DNA of 64,000 nucleotides from Natranaeroarchaeum sp042663585 (GCF_042663585.1 NZ_JBHTAN010000006.1:372001-436000), one strand, 5' to 3'. Numbered from the stretch's first letter, positions 27,170-37,095 are shown. The notes: generated from the letters alone by a model not told the origin. Program-made: numbers and translations.

Positions 27170-27922
27170 ATGGGTATGAAAGCAGTCGTACTCGCGGCCG
27201 GCAAGGGAACGCGCCTGCGCCCGCTCACCGACGACAAACCGAAAGGCCTCGTCGAAGTGAACGGGCGGCCGATCGTCACCCACTGTTTCGAACGCCTCGC
27301 CGAACTCGGCGCCGAGGAGTTCGTCGTCGTCGTGGGCTATCGCAAGGAGGACATCATCGAACACTACGGCGACGAGTGGGAGGGCATTCCGATCACCTAC
27401 ACTCATCAGCGCGAGCAGAACGGCCTGGCCCACGCCCTGCTAACTGCCGAGGAGCATATCGACGACGACTTCATGCTCATTCTCGGCGACAACATTTTCG
27501 AGGCCAACCTCGAGGACGTCGTCCACCGGCAGAAGGAATCCCGTGCTGACGCCGCCTTCCTCGTCGAGGAAGTGCCGTGGGACGAGGCGTCCCGATATGG
27601 GGTGTGTGACACGAACAGCTACGGCGAGATTACGGATGTCGTCGAGAAGCCCGACGACCCGCCGAGCAATCTCGTGATGACCGGCTTTTACACGTTCTCA
27701 CCGGCCATCTTCCACGCCTGCAAACTCGTCCAGCCGTCGAATCGCGGCGAGTACGAGATCAGCGAAGCAATCGACCTGTTGATCCAGAGTGGACGGACCA
27801 TCGACGCGATCGGACTCGATGGCTGGCGCATCGACGTCGGCTACCCCGAGGATCGCGATGAAGCCGAAGAGCGACTCCAAGAGAAAAAAGAGGACGCGGC
27901 GACTGCTGAAGCGGCCGAGTAG
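27170..27922 (+). CDS. aglF: UTP-glucose-1-phosphate uridylyltransferase, AglF-like
   Basis: This 250-residue nucleotidyltransferase closely resembles, as I recall it, Haloferax AglF, which makes UDP-glucose for N-glycosylation. The signature AAGKGTRLRPLTDDKPKG is at residues 9-26, LILGDNIF holds the metal-binding Asp, and VVEKPDDPPSN and GWRIDVGYPEDRDEAEERL lie in the C-terminal half. A TATA-like AATAAGATATT lies about 25 bp upstream. It is the only complete copy in the window. Degraded 3' pieces of it occur at 32296, 40021, 44082 and 54549, the last keeping sequence identical beyond the stop codon. Confidence 0.88.
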   Translation: MGMKAVVLAAGKGTRLRPLTDDKPKGLVEVNGRPIVTHCFERLAELGAEEFVVVVGYRKEDIIEHYGDEWEGIPITYTHQREQNGLAHALLTAEEHIDDDFMLILGDNIFEANLEDVVHRQKESRADAAFLVEEVPWDEASRYGVCDTNSYGEITDVVEKPDDPPSNLVMTGFYTFSPAIFHACKLVQPSNRGEYEISEAIDLLIQSGRTIDAIGLDGWRIDVGYPEDRDEAEERLQEKKEDAATAEAAE

Positions 27923-28154
27923 GGAACTCGGGCGTGGACTTTCTCGGAGTGTGTGACGTTTTACGGAAGGCGAACCACGATTACACGAAACCGAATATCT
28001 ACCTCAGTAGTTTACTTCGAGTGAACTACCTGTCTGATGACCCCAACTACACTGCGTTCTCACCTCACTCCAGTGATTGAATTGGAGTCGCAGGTCGATG
28101 GATCATCCGTCCTGTGACCAAAACTACCTTATCGGGCTTGCTCCAACGGAAGAT

Positions 28155-29075
28155 ATGAATCTCACAGGACAGCGGATTCTCCTCGCAGGTGGGGCAGGCT
28201 TCATTGGCTCGCATCTCGTCGCAAGATTGCTCGCTGATGGTAACAAAGTCCGTATCGCGGACGACTGTTCGAATGGCCGACGTGAGTGGGTGCCGAAAGA
28301 CGCTGAGTTTATTGAGGCCGATCTTACCACCGAAGACGGCGTTGCCAAGGCGGTGACTTCCGATCTCGACCTCGTCTTTCATCTGGCCGCGCACAAGAGC
28401 GTCAACGATGAGGATCCAAAGTCGCAGTTCGCCGCAAATACGACAATGACGCATACGATCCTCGAACGCATGCGCGAAGTCGGCGTGACGAATATCGCGT
28501 TCACGTCGTCGTCGACGGTGTATGGCGAAGCACCACGTCCAACTCCGGAGGATTACGCGCCACTTGAGCCCATTAGTGTCTATGGAACGGGTAAGATAGC
28601 TGATGAAGGGCTTGTGTCGACGTACGCACATTCGCACGACTTTACGGCGTGGACGTTCCGGTTCGCAAACATCGTCGGACCACGACTGATCGGCGCAGTG
28701 ATCCCCGACTTCATCGAGAAACTCCGTGAGGAGCCGGAGACGCTGACGATTCTGGGTAACGGCCTCCAGGAGAAGTCCTATATGCACATCGAGGACTGTC
28801 TCGACGCCATGATTCACGTGATCGAGAACACTGACAGCTCGCTGAACACGTATAATCTGGGAACACGGACGACGACGTCGGTGAATCGGATCGCGGATAT
28901 CGTGAGTGACGAACTGGGCCTCAATCCGGAGTACGAGTATACTGGCGGCGAGCGTGGATGGACTGGTGATGTACCGAAGATGCGACTATCAATCGAGAAG
29001 CTGTCCGCACTCGGATGGGAACCTGAAATAGAGAGTAATGCGGCGGTACGTCAGGCTACAGCAGAGCTGTTATAA
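28155..29075 (+). CDS. NAD-dependent epimerase/dehydratase
   Basis: This 306-residue extended SDR protein starts MNLTGQRILLAGGAGFIGSH; ATG 28155 is the family-like start. It has DLDLVFHLAAHKSVNDEDP, SSSTVYGEAPRPTPEDYAP, SVYGTGKIADEGLVSTYA with the YxxxK pair, FRFANIVGPRLIG and NGLQEKSYMHIEDCLDAM. This subgroup appears in archaeal glycan loci with no fixed substrate. It converges with the epimerase gene at 29268. The 230-bp leader contains no gene. Confidence 0.84.
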   Translation: MNLTGQRILLAGGAGFIGSHLVARLLADGNKVRIADDCSNGRREWVPKDAEFIEADLTTEDGVAKAVTSDLDLVFHLAAHKSVNDEDPKSQFAANTTMTHTILERMREVGVTNIAFTSSSTVYGEAPRPTPEDYAPLEPISVYGTGKIADEGLVSTYAHSHDFTAWTFRFANIVGPRLIGAVIPDFIEKLREEPETLTILGNGLQEKSYMHIEDCLDAMIHVIENTDSSLNTYNLGTRTTTSVNRIADIVSDELGLNPEYEYTGGERGWTGDVPKMRLSIEKLSALGWEPEIESNAAVRQATAELL

Positions 29076-29267
29076 TATAATACCGGATTATAACACGGGG
29101 TGAGCCGGCATCGTCAATCGGACGCTGGATTTACCGCGCATCAACATTCATCTGCCTGTGACCACCACGAGTCATAAATATCAGCTCTACTATATGAACG
29201 CACATAATTTGAGTTACTTTTGCGGGGCACATAGCTGGTCAGTCAGAGGACGGTATGACCAGTTCTA

Positions 29268-30230
29268 TCAATCACCTGAATCGGCTCTGACCTGTTGGGG
29301 CTGCTCCTGAGAGCTGTTGTACTGTTGGCAAACGTTCTGGATGCCCTCTTCAAAGTCAATTTGTGGTTCCCAGCCGGTAGCTTCAGTCATCTTCGAGAAG
29401 TCAGCACAGGTATCATGGACGTACACGTCGTCTGGAATCGGGTTCTCGATGTATTCGGGCTCTACGTCGGTGCCCAGCTCGTTGTTGATCATCTCGACGA
29501 CCATTTTGAAATCGTAGGTGTCGCCGGTACCGAGATTGTAGATCCCATTGAGTTCGTGTTCAGCGGCGAGTTCAAGCCCCCGCACGATATCATTGACGTG
29601 TGTGAAATCTCGCGTCTGGGTTCCGTCGCCGTACAGTACTGGCGCGTCGCCGTTCGAGATATCGTCAGCGAACTGTGCGATAACGTTCGCGTACTCACCT
29701 TTGTGCTCTTCTGCACCCCCGTAGCCCTGGTACACGGAGAAAAACCGCATCCCGGCGACGGCCATATCGTAATGGTTCGAGAAGTACTCACCGTACCGCT
29801 CGCGTGCGAGTTTCGACGCTTCGTAGCCGGTGTTTACCCCCACAGGCATGTCCTCCGGAGACGGATCGGTTCGACTCCCGTAAATCGACGAGGTCGAAGC
29901 GTAGACAACGGTCTCACAGCCGTCGTTCCGAGCTTGTTCGACTACGTTGACGAATCCTTCGACGTTGACACGCGCGCCCTTCGTCGGATCCTCCTCATGC
30001 ATGGCATACGAGGAGAGTGCCGCGAGATGAAAGACGACATCCACGTCTGTTGGCAAATCCTCTTCAACGACACTTCGGTCGTGGAATTCGACCGCGTCGT
30101 CGAGATTCTCTCGCGTTCCTAAGTACTCGTCGTCTACGACCACAACATCGTTTTCCTCGGCCAGATGGTTCGCGAGATTTGATCCAATAAATCCTGCGCC
30201 ACCGGTGACTAGCACGCGGTTGTTTTGCAT
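29268..30230 (-). CDS. NAD-dependent epimerase (UDP-sugar 4-epimerase-like)
   Basis: This 320-residue extended SDR protein opens MQNNRVLVTGGAGFIGSN. It has FHLAALSSYAMHEEDP, STSSIYGSRTDPSPED, the catalytic NTGYEASKLARERY and TQTRDFTHVNDIVRG. It is the intact paralogue of the broken gene at 9578-10492 and shows what the codon replaced by TAA should be. A TATA box (TTTTTATATC) lies about 30 bp upstream of the ATG, so it probably has its own promoter with a short or absent leader. It ends AEPQQ-type acidic tail. The sugar nucleotide used is unknown. Confidence 0.86.
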   Translation of the reverse strand: MQNNRVLVTGGAGFIGSNLANHLAEENDVVVVDDEYLGTRENLDDAVEFHDRSVVEEDLPTDVDVVFHLAALSSYAMHEEDPTKGARVNVEGFVNVVEQARNDGCETVVYASTSSIYGSRTDPSPEDMPVGVNTGYEASKLARERYGEYFSNHYDMAVAGMRFFSVYQGYGGAEEHKGEYANVIAQFADDISNGDAPVLYGDGTQTRDFTHVNDIVRGLELAAEHELNGIYNLGTGDTYDFKMVVEMINNELGTDVEPEYIENPIPDDVYVHDTCADFSKMTEATGWEPQIDFEEGIQNVCQQYNSSQEQPQQVRADSGD

Positions 30231-30530
30231 AGTAGACGGGAATCCAAAGTAGATATAAAAAGTTGTCTGTATTAACTAATTTTGACTATCAGTTTTACAT
30301 ATTATATTTGTGACTCTGACACCATGTTGACACCCTCCACAGTCTGAAGACGGTGGTGGCGCGTCTTTTCAGCATAAGATGGTCAGAGTAGACCCTTTCG
30401 AGATCAAACGTTCGGCCAAAATCTAACAGTATTGAACAGTAACGTTGTTGCAAATTGGGTATTGTGGGTGCGTCGGTTACCTCTATTGACGTTTATCTAA
30501 TCTATCATACCTATCTCGGCGGAGAACTCA

Positions 30531-30990
30531 AGAACTACCCACGATCTGTCCGTCGACGAGTCGATACTGCGTTGAAAAGCGCTCTGCAATCGCCGGATCG
30601 TGGCTGATCACGACGTGGTGGTCGTCACTATCTCCTGCGTTCCTGGAGCAGTTCGAGCACCTGCTGTGCTGTCTCCGGGGTCGAGGTGGCCGGTTGGCTC
30701 GTCCGCAAGCACGATCTCGGGCTGGTTTGCGAGTGCCCATGCGATGCCGACGAGTTGTTTCTCGCCCCAACTGAGCGCTGCTGGACGCTTGGCGGCGATG
30801 TCGGTGATGCCGAGTCGCTCGAAGAGTTCGTAGAGCCACGCCTCGTCGCGTTCGCCGGTGTGTTCCTGCGGGAGGGCCGCGTTGGCTCAAGCACTCAGGT
30901 CGGGAATCGACTGATAGTCCTGAAACACGAACTTGGTCGTATCGCGTCGAAGCCGTACCCGCCGACGCTCCGATAATCTGTTAACCCGTA
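30531..30990 (-). pseudogene. ABC transporter ATP-binding protein remnant
   Basis: On the minus strand the pieces read TTKFVFQDYQSIPDL (Q-loop), ALPQEHTGERDEAWLYELF, GITDIAAKRPAALSWGEKQL (degenerate LSGGQ signature), IVLADEPTGHLDP (Walker B), and then, after a frame change, HHVVISHDPAIAERFS (H-loop) to the end. Walker A and the N-terminus are missing, and at least one stop and one shift lie inside. It resembles LolD/MacB-type exporters. The approximately 300 bp before it (30231-30530) holds only the promoter of the epimerase at 30230. Confidence 0.72.
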
Positions 30991-31117
30991 GAAAGAGTGT
31001 GTCAATGAATCTCGAAATCTAGCAAGAACCGTTGCCCAGGAATGCGAGATTCAGCGAGGGCGACATATTGATCGACAAGACAATTCCTTTGGATTACCGG
31101 CCTACAGAGCTACTCAG

Positions 31118-32050
31118 CTATTGACTCCGGTACCACTCCGCTGTTCGCTCAAGTCCCGCTTGGAAGGAGACTGTCGGTTCGTAATCGAGATCGGCGGTCG
31201 CTTTCGAAATGTCCGCCGACGAATGTTGGATATCGCCTGGCCGTGGGTCGGTATAGACGATCTCCGAGTCCGTATCGGTAACCGCCTGGACGTGCTCGGC
31301 CAGTTCACGGATCGTGACCGAATCGCCGGTTCCGACGTTGTATGCCTCGCCGACGACGTCGGTTGTGGCAGCCCGCAAGTTGGCCTGGACGATATCGTCG
31401 ACGTAGACGAAATCCCGCGTCTGTGTGCCCTCGCCATTGACGGTGATCGGGTCGCCGCCCAATGCCTGATCGAGGAAGATGCTAATGACGCCACTGTAGT
31501 CGCCAGCCACCTGTCCCGGCCCGAAAGCGTTGAAATAGCGGAGCGCAATCGTCTCGAGGTCGTATAGCTCGTTGTAGAGGCGAGCGTAGTGGTCGACCGA
31601 GAGCTTGCCAAGACCATACGGAGACGTCGGGTCTTTGGGATCGGTTTCCGTGATCGGTACGGAATCCGGGTGGCCATAGATCGCCGCACTCGAGGCGAGC
31701 ACGACGCGAGCATCCTCGGCGCGGGCAGCCTCAAGCAGTTCGAGGGTCGCCGTAGAGTTAATCTCGTGGCTCGTTAGCGGATCCTCCACTGAGCCCTGAA
31801 CGCTGACGAGGGCCGCCTCGTGAAAGATCACGTCGACGCCGTCGGTGGCACGGGCGAGTGCCTCATCGTCTCGGATATCGCCTTCAATGAATGTCGCACT
31901 GTCAGGTACGTGTGCTCGGTCGCCAGTTGTTAGATTATCGAGTACCCGAACGTCGTTCTCTGCAACAAGTGCATTCGCGAGATGGCTTCCGATGAATCCG
32001 GCTCCACCTGTAACAAGAATCGTTTGATCTGTCAGCCGATCAGCGGTCAT
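31118..32050 (-). CDS. UDP-sugar 4-epimerase-like protein (GalE type)
   Basis: This 310-residue extended SDR protein is a close relative of the one at 22105. It has TILVTGGAGFIGSHLANALV, VFHEAALVSVQGSVEDP, SSAAIYGHPDSVPI, SPYGLGKLSVDHYARLY with the catalytic YxxxK pair, RYFNAFGPGQVAGDYS and GTQTRDFVYVDDIVQ. ATG 32050 is the best start, since the GTG two codons before is less likely. It lies in a stretch between two gene fragments (the ABC remnant and an aglF-like piece). The full C-terminus ...GLERTAEWYRSQ shows what is lost by frameshift in the 22105 copy. Confidence 0.86.
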   Translation of the reverse strand: MTADRLTDQTILVTGGAGFIGSHLANALVAENDVRVLDNLTTGDRAHVPDSATFIEGDIRDDEALARATDGVDVIFHEAALVSVQGSVEDPLTSHEINSTATLELLEAARAEDARVVLASSAAIYGHPDSVPITETDPKDPTSPYGLGKLSVDHYARLYNELYDLETIALRYFNAFGPGQVAGDYSGVISIFLDQALGGDPITVNGEGTQTRDFVYVDDIVQANLRAATTDVVGEAYNVGTGDSVTIRELAEHVQAVTDTDSEIVYTDPRPGDIQHSSADISKATADLDYEPTVSFQAGLERTAEWYRSQ

Positions 32051-32295
32051 ACGCACGAGTGCTTATCGAAAACACATAGATCTGCGCATGTGAACATCGA
32101 ACCGGACTGATCTGCTAGAGGAGAATGACTTGAGCGAGACTGCTATCTATATATCATTTAATTAGTTTCGGTATCAGTAGAGGCTCCCTCTTCGGGTCCG
32201 TATATCGATTTCGTGAATCGCTCTGATGGATTCGGATCGAATCGTTTTTATTAGCCACCACAACCAAACAGACAATATACTTTATAACTATTGTG

Positions 32296-32728
32296 ACCAT
32301 ACCGTGGGACGAGGCCTCCCGCTACTGCGTCTGTGATACGAACAGCTACGACGAGATTACGGACGTTGCCGAGAAGCCTGACGACCCGCCAAGCAATCTC
32401 GTGATGACTGGCTTCCATATGTTTCGCCGTCGATCTTCCACGCCTGCACGCTCGTCCAGCCGTCGAATCGCGGCGAGTACGGGATCAGCGAGGCGATCGA
32501 CCTGCTGATCCAGTCGGGCCGCACCATCGATGCGATCGGCCTCGATGGCTGGCGCATCGACGTCGGCTATCCCGAGGACCGCGACGAAGCCGAAGAGCGG
32601 CTCCAGAACAAAGCAGAGGATCCGGCGACCGCTGAAGCATCCGAATAATCCGGCTACAGTCCTTATCGATGACTCGTCGATGCGACTCGCCGAAGTGAAC
32701 GGCCGACTGATCGCCACTCACAAAGACG
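32296..32728 (+). pseudogene. aglF-like fragments: 3' half plus a short N-terminal scrap
   Basis: From 32296 the sequence reads PWDEASRYCVCDTNSYDEIT and EKPDDPPSNLVMTGFHMF, matching residues 140-180 of the intact gene at 27170. One T is missing near 32417, so the rest (IFHACTLVQPSNRGEY to SGRTIDAIGLDGWRIDVG) runs in the next frame to a TAA at 32646-32648. About 35 bp later a second scrap (32680-32728) reads LAEVNGRLIATH, matching LVEVNGRPIVTH at the start of the same gene. The order is therefore 3' half first, then a 5' scrap, as expected from recombination between copies rather than simple decay. Confidence 0.8.
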
Positions 32729-32794
32729 TGATCGAATCGAGTCCATAACGAGCGAGATAATAACATACCTGTACTCTGCCCAGTAAGTCCACGT

Positions 32795-33841
32795 ATGAAC
32801 ACCGGGGTGAGTGTTATTCTCCCGACGCTCAACGAAGCCGATCAGGTCGCAACTGCGCTCGAAAGTCTTGCTAATCAAACATACGACGAATTCGAGGTCG
32901 TTGTTGTTGACGACGGCTCTGATGACGGCACAATCGAGGTCGTGAGACAGTTCGAATCGGCGGTTCCAGACCTCACGATTATTGAACGAGACACAGCAAC
33001 GGGTCTCCCAAGCGCACTCAATACCGGAGTCACTGAAGCGAAATACGATCTGCTTGCTCGACAGGATGCAGACGATCGATCAATGCCACCCCGACTCGAA
33101 CGACAAGTAGCCTATCTGAACAGAAATCCAGAAACAGCCCTGGTTGGCTCTGGTGCGTATCTCACGGACTCGGATGGGTCTCTGCGTAGTGTTCGACACG
33201 TCCGGATCAAACCATCGAAAGACCAGTTATTGGACTCGAGTCCCTTTATTCACGGTTCAGTGATGTTTAGACGAGATCCATTTGAAACAGTTGGGGGATA
33301 CAGTGAACAGTTCCCGACCGCAGAAGACCTCGAGCTATGGGCTCGGCTTGCTGTGAAGTACCCACTCCGGAATATCGATGAACCGCTCTATGTACTGCAA
33401 ATGAATCCTGACAGTGTCTATGCAACTGAGATGTACCGGACAAAGCTCTATGGAAAATATGGAGTCATTCGGACACTCACAGACCGTTGTCCAGACGATT
33501 TCGACGATAAAGTCGAGGCAGACGGAATCAGTGCTATTGAAGAGCTCTTAACACCGGAGGAGTTGCAGACTCTCAGAGTCACGACTGCCCAAGAGCTTCT
33601 GCGGTATGGCGACCGGGCCACCTCTCTCAGCCATAGTGGCGCGGCACTACGCACAAACCCATTCGATAGTATGTCCTGGGGAACAGTCGGATTGGCAGTT
33701 GCACCGACAGCACTGGTAACCAAGATTATTGAGTGCTACCGTACGAAACTCAATCGAGACATTATTAAAGAGAACTGGCGGACCAAGATCGAGGACCAAG
33801 CAATTCCATCGGGCGGAGAGCACACCTTCAAACGGCAGTAG
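32795..33841 (+). CDS. GT2-family glycosyltransferase
   Basis: This 348-residue GT-A enzyme starts VSVILPTLNEADQVATALESL after MNTG. It has VVVVDDGSDDGTIEVV, the donor region LARQDADDRSMPPRL near residue 90 (DxD equivalent) and AEDLELWARLAVKYP, then a C-terminal basic helix that may lie against the membrane. It starts the plus-strand operon that runs to 39910, where later genes overlap start to stop. The aglF-like fragment lies just upstream. Sugars are unknown. Probable role: an early glycan-extending step. Confidence 0.88.
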   Translation: MNTGVSVILPTLNEADQVATALESLANQTYDEFEVVVVDDGSDDGTIEVVRQFESAVPDLTIIERDTATGLPSALNTGVTEAKYDLLARQDADDRSMPPRLERQVAYLNRNPETALVGSGAYLTDSDGSLRSVRHVRIKPSKDQLLDSSPFIHGSVMFRRDPFETVGGYSEQFPTAEDLELWARLAVKYPLRNIDEPLYVLQMNPDSVYATEMYRTKLYGKYGVIRTLTDRCPDDFDDKVEADGISAIEELLTPEELQTLRVTTAQELLRYGDRATSLSHSGAALRTNPFDSMSWGTVGLAVAPTALVTKIIECYRTKLNRDIIKENWRTKIEDQAIPSGGEHTFKRQ

Positions 33842-33856
33842 ATCAATTCAGTCATA

Positions 33857-34891
33857 ATGACTCCAGCACGCGTTGGGATCTGGGAGCCAAACATAGATGA
33901 TAACGGTGCCCCGGAGCGGTGTCTTCGACACACAATACGTGCCCTCGAAAAGCAGGATGTCGAAGTGATTCATGGATCCTCGGAGCCTGTTACAACTGAA
34001 TTTGACCACGTTACGGCCAAGAACGCCAACGCATTCGTGAAACAATCCGGCGTTGAGGTCGTGCACTGGAACAAGACAATGGATACAACCGTTCCCAAAC
34101 GACTGTCAGTCCCGACTGTTCTCACCTATCATGGTGATATTCAGTGGGAGATCCCTGCCCTGAATTACGGTGCGCATCCGTACCTCAACAGCATCAAAGA
34201 GCGCCTCGTTGATCTGGCCAAGCTCTGGCAGTACGATGCCGTGTGTTTCGTTTCGAACGATCTCAAACAACGCATGCTGCGGCGATTCTCGCCGTTGCTA
34301 AGCAACGTCGAAGTGACGCACAATGCACCAGCGCCGCGTTTCGCTCCCGACACGAGCACGAACCACCTTTCAGCGCAGTTCGTCGAGGAGCCGTACATTT
34401 TCCATCTAAGTGCCTACTCGCGCCGGAAGAACCCTGAAAATCTCCTCAAAGGGTATGCAGCATCAACCCAACAACATGATCTCGTAATTGGCGGTGGGGG
34501 ATGGGAGCACATGCATGATCGTGTGTCTGAACTTGGGATCGAAGACAAGGTTCACTTCCTTGGGTACGTCCCGAACGAGCACCTCCCCCAGCTCTACACG
34601 AATGCGGAACTGTTCTTGTTCCCCTCGTATCACGAGTGCTTCGGACTACCGCCGCTCGAATCGATGGCGTGTGGAACGCCACCAGTCGTGTCTGATGCCT
34701 ATTCGCTTCCGGAGGTTGTTGACGACGCTGGGTTCTACTGCCAACCAAACGATCACACGTCTATTGCAGACGCGATTGATAGAGCCGTCGAGAACACCCA
34801 AACAAAAAAACCTATACAACGTGCGGCAACATTCACTTGGGAATCCACAGCCACCCAACTCATCAAAATTTATACCAGACTATGTCATTAA
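33857..34891 (+). CDS. GT4-family glycosyltransferase
   Basis: This 344-residue GT-B enzyme starts MTPARVGIWEPNIDDNGAPE. Its C-terminal GT4 domain has IFHLSAYSRRKNPENLLKGY, GLEDK-like IEDKVHFLGYVPNEHLP, and the donor loop FPSYHECFGLPPLESMACGTPPV (E-x7-E). It follows the GT2 by 15 bp, and its stop overlaps the next gene's ATG by 10 bp, so translation is coupled. Second GT of the 32.8-39.9 kb operon. Confidence 0.88.
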   Translation: MTPARVGIWEPNIDDNGAPERCLRHTIRALEKQDVEVIHGSSEPVTTEFDHVTAKNANAFVKQSGVEVVHWNKTMDTTVPKRLSVPTVLTYHGDIQWEIPALNYGAHPYLNSIKERLVDLAKLWQYDAVCFVSNDLKQRMLRRFSPLLSNVEVTHNAPAPRFAPDTSTNHLSAQFVEEPYIFHLSAYSRRKNPENLLKGYAASTQQHDLVIGGGGWEHMHDRVSELGIEDKVHFLGYVPNEHLPQLYTNAELFLFPSYHECFGLPPLESMACGTPPVVSDAYSLPEVVDDAGFYCQPNDHTSIADAIDRAVENTQTKKPIQRAATFTWESTATQLIKIYTRLCH

Positions 34892-35793
34892 CAGACTTTA
34901 TCAGTAAGTCGAAAGCTCGCTATCGCGAACAGGGCGCATCAGTACTCCCAGCGATTGGGTCGGATTTTATTATGAGCGCAACCGGGAAACTGCCGTATAT
35001 TCCTGAATACGGGACGAATGTCTTTTCGAAAGACTGGGATGTCCTCCTGATTTTGGATGCCTGCCGATGGGATATGTATGACGAGTTCGTTGGGCGTGGC
35101 GAACCACTGTGGTCTGTCGGCAGTGCCTCTGGTGAATGGATGACGAACACATTTGCCGAGCAGTACAAGCACGAGATGGCCGAGACAGCATATGTAACCG
35201 GGAACCCGTTTTCGGAGAACCTTGCACACGAAGATGAATTCGCGTGTCTCGACGAACTCTGGAAAACACACTGGGATTCTGAACGCGGAACGATCCCGCC
35301 CCGGCCCATCACAGATTATGCTATTAAACGCCACCGAGAAGGGCACGACCGGACGATAGCGCACTACATGCAACCACATTACCCGTTCATAGCGAGTGAA
35401 GAAACAGGTGGCGAGATGACCTGGGAGATCATCGATGATGAGGCTTTTTCTGAGGACTCGCTGGCCCTGTGGGATCAGTTCCTCTATGGGGTTCGAGATG
35501 ACATTGAGACGGTCAGAGAAGCCTACGAAGCCAATCTCCGACACGTGTGGAACGACGTCGAAATAGTTCTGGACAATGTCGACGGAACTGTTGCCATCAC
35601 GGCTGACCACGGGAATGCGCTCGGCGAGTACGGGTTCTGGGGACACAAGCCAGGGATTGTCCATCCGAAAATGCGTCGAGTGCCGTGGGATATCCAACAA
35701 GCGACAGACACGGGATCTCACCAGCCCGAGATAGAGACACGCACTATCTCACAGGACAGAGAAGACCAACTCAAAGAATTGGGGTACATGTAA
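34882..35793 (+). CDS. sulfatase-fold (alkaline phosphatase superfamily) protein
   Basis: This 303-residue protein starts at ATG 34882, inside the end of the GT gene. It has KDWDVLLILDACRWDMYDEF (metal-binding Asp and a Cys rather than Ser/Thr nucleophile region), HYMQPHYPFI, VAITADHGNALGEYGFWGHKPG and the shared tail REDQLKELGYM. It lacks a recognisable formylglycine motif. Shorter than typical sulfatases, it belongs to the 300-residue subgroup common in haloarchaeal glycan loci. It may process phosphate or sulfate esters on sugars. The exact reaction is not known. Confidence 0.8.
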   Translation: MSLTDFISKSKARYREQGASVLPAIGSDFIMSATGKLPYIPEYGTNVFSKDWDVLLILDACRWDMYDEFVGRGEPLWSVGSASGEWMTNTFAEQYKHEMAETAYVTGNPFSENLAHEDEFACLDELWKTHWDSERGTIPPRPITDYAIKRHREGHDRTIAHYMQPHYPFIASEETGGEMTWEIIDDEAFSEDSLALWDQFLYGVRDDIETVREAYEANLRHVWNDVEIVLDNVDGTVAITADHGNALGEYGFWGHKPGIVHPKMRRVPWDIQQATDTGSHQPEIETRTISQDREDQLKELGYM

Positions 35794-35794
35794 C

Positions 35795-36115
35795 GTGAAT
35801 CAAACTGATAAGAAATCGGGCTGGATTGTCCCTGACAGGCTCACCGACAGATGGGAGGTGACAGAAGGGAAAAGTCAACGGAAGTTACCAGGGGTGCTCG
35901 CTGACGCTGGTGACATAGATCTGTTTTTGCATGACTCTGAACATTCGCTTACATGCATGGTATTTACATACGAACTTGCGTGGGAGTACCTCAACACAGC
36001 TGGTATGCTCCTCTCTGATGACACGTACTGGAATTCTGCATTTACCGACGTTACAGATGTTCGTGCAGACACATTTGGTAACATGACTGAGTATGGCCGT
36101 TATGCAATAAAATGA
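35795..36115 (+). pseudogene. C-terminal part of a class I SAM methyltransferase
   Basis: This 106-residue frame has a GTG start 2 bp after the previous stop. It reads GWIVPDRLTDRWEVTEGKSQ, DIDLFLHDSEHSLTCMVFTY and GMLLSDDTYWNSAF, the second half of a class I methyltransferase core (Methyltransf_24-like, with the D/H metal-like motif HDSEHS). The SAM-binding first half (GxGxG) is missing, so it is either a truncated relic or a half-domain protein. Its stop overlaps the next GT start (ATGA). It may still be translated because it keeps the operon spacing. Confidence 0.62.
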
Positions 36116-37095
36116 ATGCAGTTATGCTCTATCAGGGCGCTAACCCACATCCAGCACACGAAACATTCGGTGACAGCATTGCTTGTGATTACCTTCACTT
36201 CGAACAGGGTATCTCACCCGATGCGAAGCCATCCGATCAAGGGTCGCTTACAAAACGCATCAAAACGGGCTTCGCAGCCAGAACGTACGATATTGTGATT
36301 GCAGAAGGCTCGGCACCGCTCCAAACCGCACTCGTCACAGGAACACTCTCACCGGCTACAACAACCATCTATCTCGGCGCTGACCGCACCTTCCAAACAC
36401 TTCCCGACAGACACTCACACTACTTCTGGCAGGCGGTCAAACCACTTTCTTCTCAGGCGCTTGATGGGATTATTTCCGTCAGTAAGCTTGTCGCCTCCTG
36501 GACACACCCATACATCACCGCAGACACGCACATAGTCCGTCCACCAATCAGCGACGCAAAATACCCCGGGCTTCAGGAACTGCCGGTCAACAGTGATGGT
36601 GAACACCTCCTGTGTGTCGGCAGACCATCACCATCGAAGAGGTTCAGCGTCCTCACCGACATCCTCGATACCCGTCCAGATGCGACAGCAACAGTTCTTG
36701 GCGCCGGACATGACAGCATGGGATACGCTTCCCACGACAGAATTACCACCCCCGGTTTCGTGCCGATCGCGGACTTCGTTACACACTTCGAAAAAGCGGA
36801 TCTGTTCTTGCAACCGTCTCTCGGAGATGCATTCCCTGTTGCTGTCCTCGAAGCGATGCTAGCCGGACTGCCCGTTGTTGTCACAGAAACCGTTGGCGTC
36901 AAAGAGATTCTTGCTCCCGAATTCATCTCCCCAGTCACTACAAAAGGGATCGTACACACTGTCGACACTCTCCTTGAGAAGAACCCCGACTCTCGGAATA
37001 ACATTGGGCATGAAAACCGAAAGGCTGTCTCCGAGCTAACCGAAGAAAACCAAGCACGACACTTCAAAAACGCCGTTCGAAATATTGCACAATGA
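36112..37095 (+). CDS. GT4-like glycosyltransferase
   Basis: This 327-residue GT-B-like enzyme starts MNAVMLYQGANPHPAHETFG, with ATG overlapping the previous stop as ATGA. It has HLLCVGRPSPSKRFSVLTDIL, FEKADLFLQPSLGDAFPVAVLEAMLAGLPVVVTETVGVKEI (GT4 donor loop, E-x-x-x-A variant) and an acidic tail. The N-terminal domain is short. It couples to the following sulfatase-fold gene by another ATGA overlap. Third GT of the operon. The substrate is unknown. Confidence 0.84.
   Translation: MNAVMLYQGANPHPAHETFGDSIACDYLHFEQGISPDAKPSDQGSLTKRIKTGFAARTYDIVIAEGSAPLQTALVTGTLSPATTTIYLGADRTFQTLPDRHSHYFWQAVKPLSSQALDGIISVSKLVASWTHPYITADTHIVRPPISDAKYPGLQELPVNSDGEHLLCVGRPSPSKRFSVLTDILDTRPDATATVLGAGHDSMGYASHDRITTPGFVPIADFVTHFEKADLFLQPSLGDAFPVAVLEAMLAGLPVVVTETVGVKEILAPEFISPVTTKGIVHTVDTLLEKNPDSRNNIGHENRKAVSELTEENQARHFKNAVRNIAQ

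Noticed and set aside
28065..28817. Minus-strand open frame of 250 codons
   Set aside because: Antisense of the epimerase gene at 28155-29075. No motifs.
29295..30122. Plus-strand open frame of 275 codons
   Set aside because: Antisense of the intact epimerase at 29268-30230, which has all family motifs.
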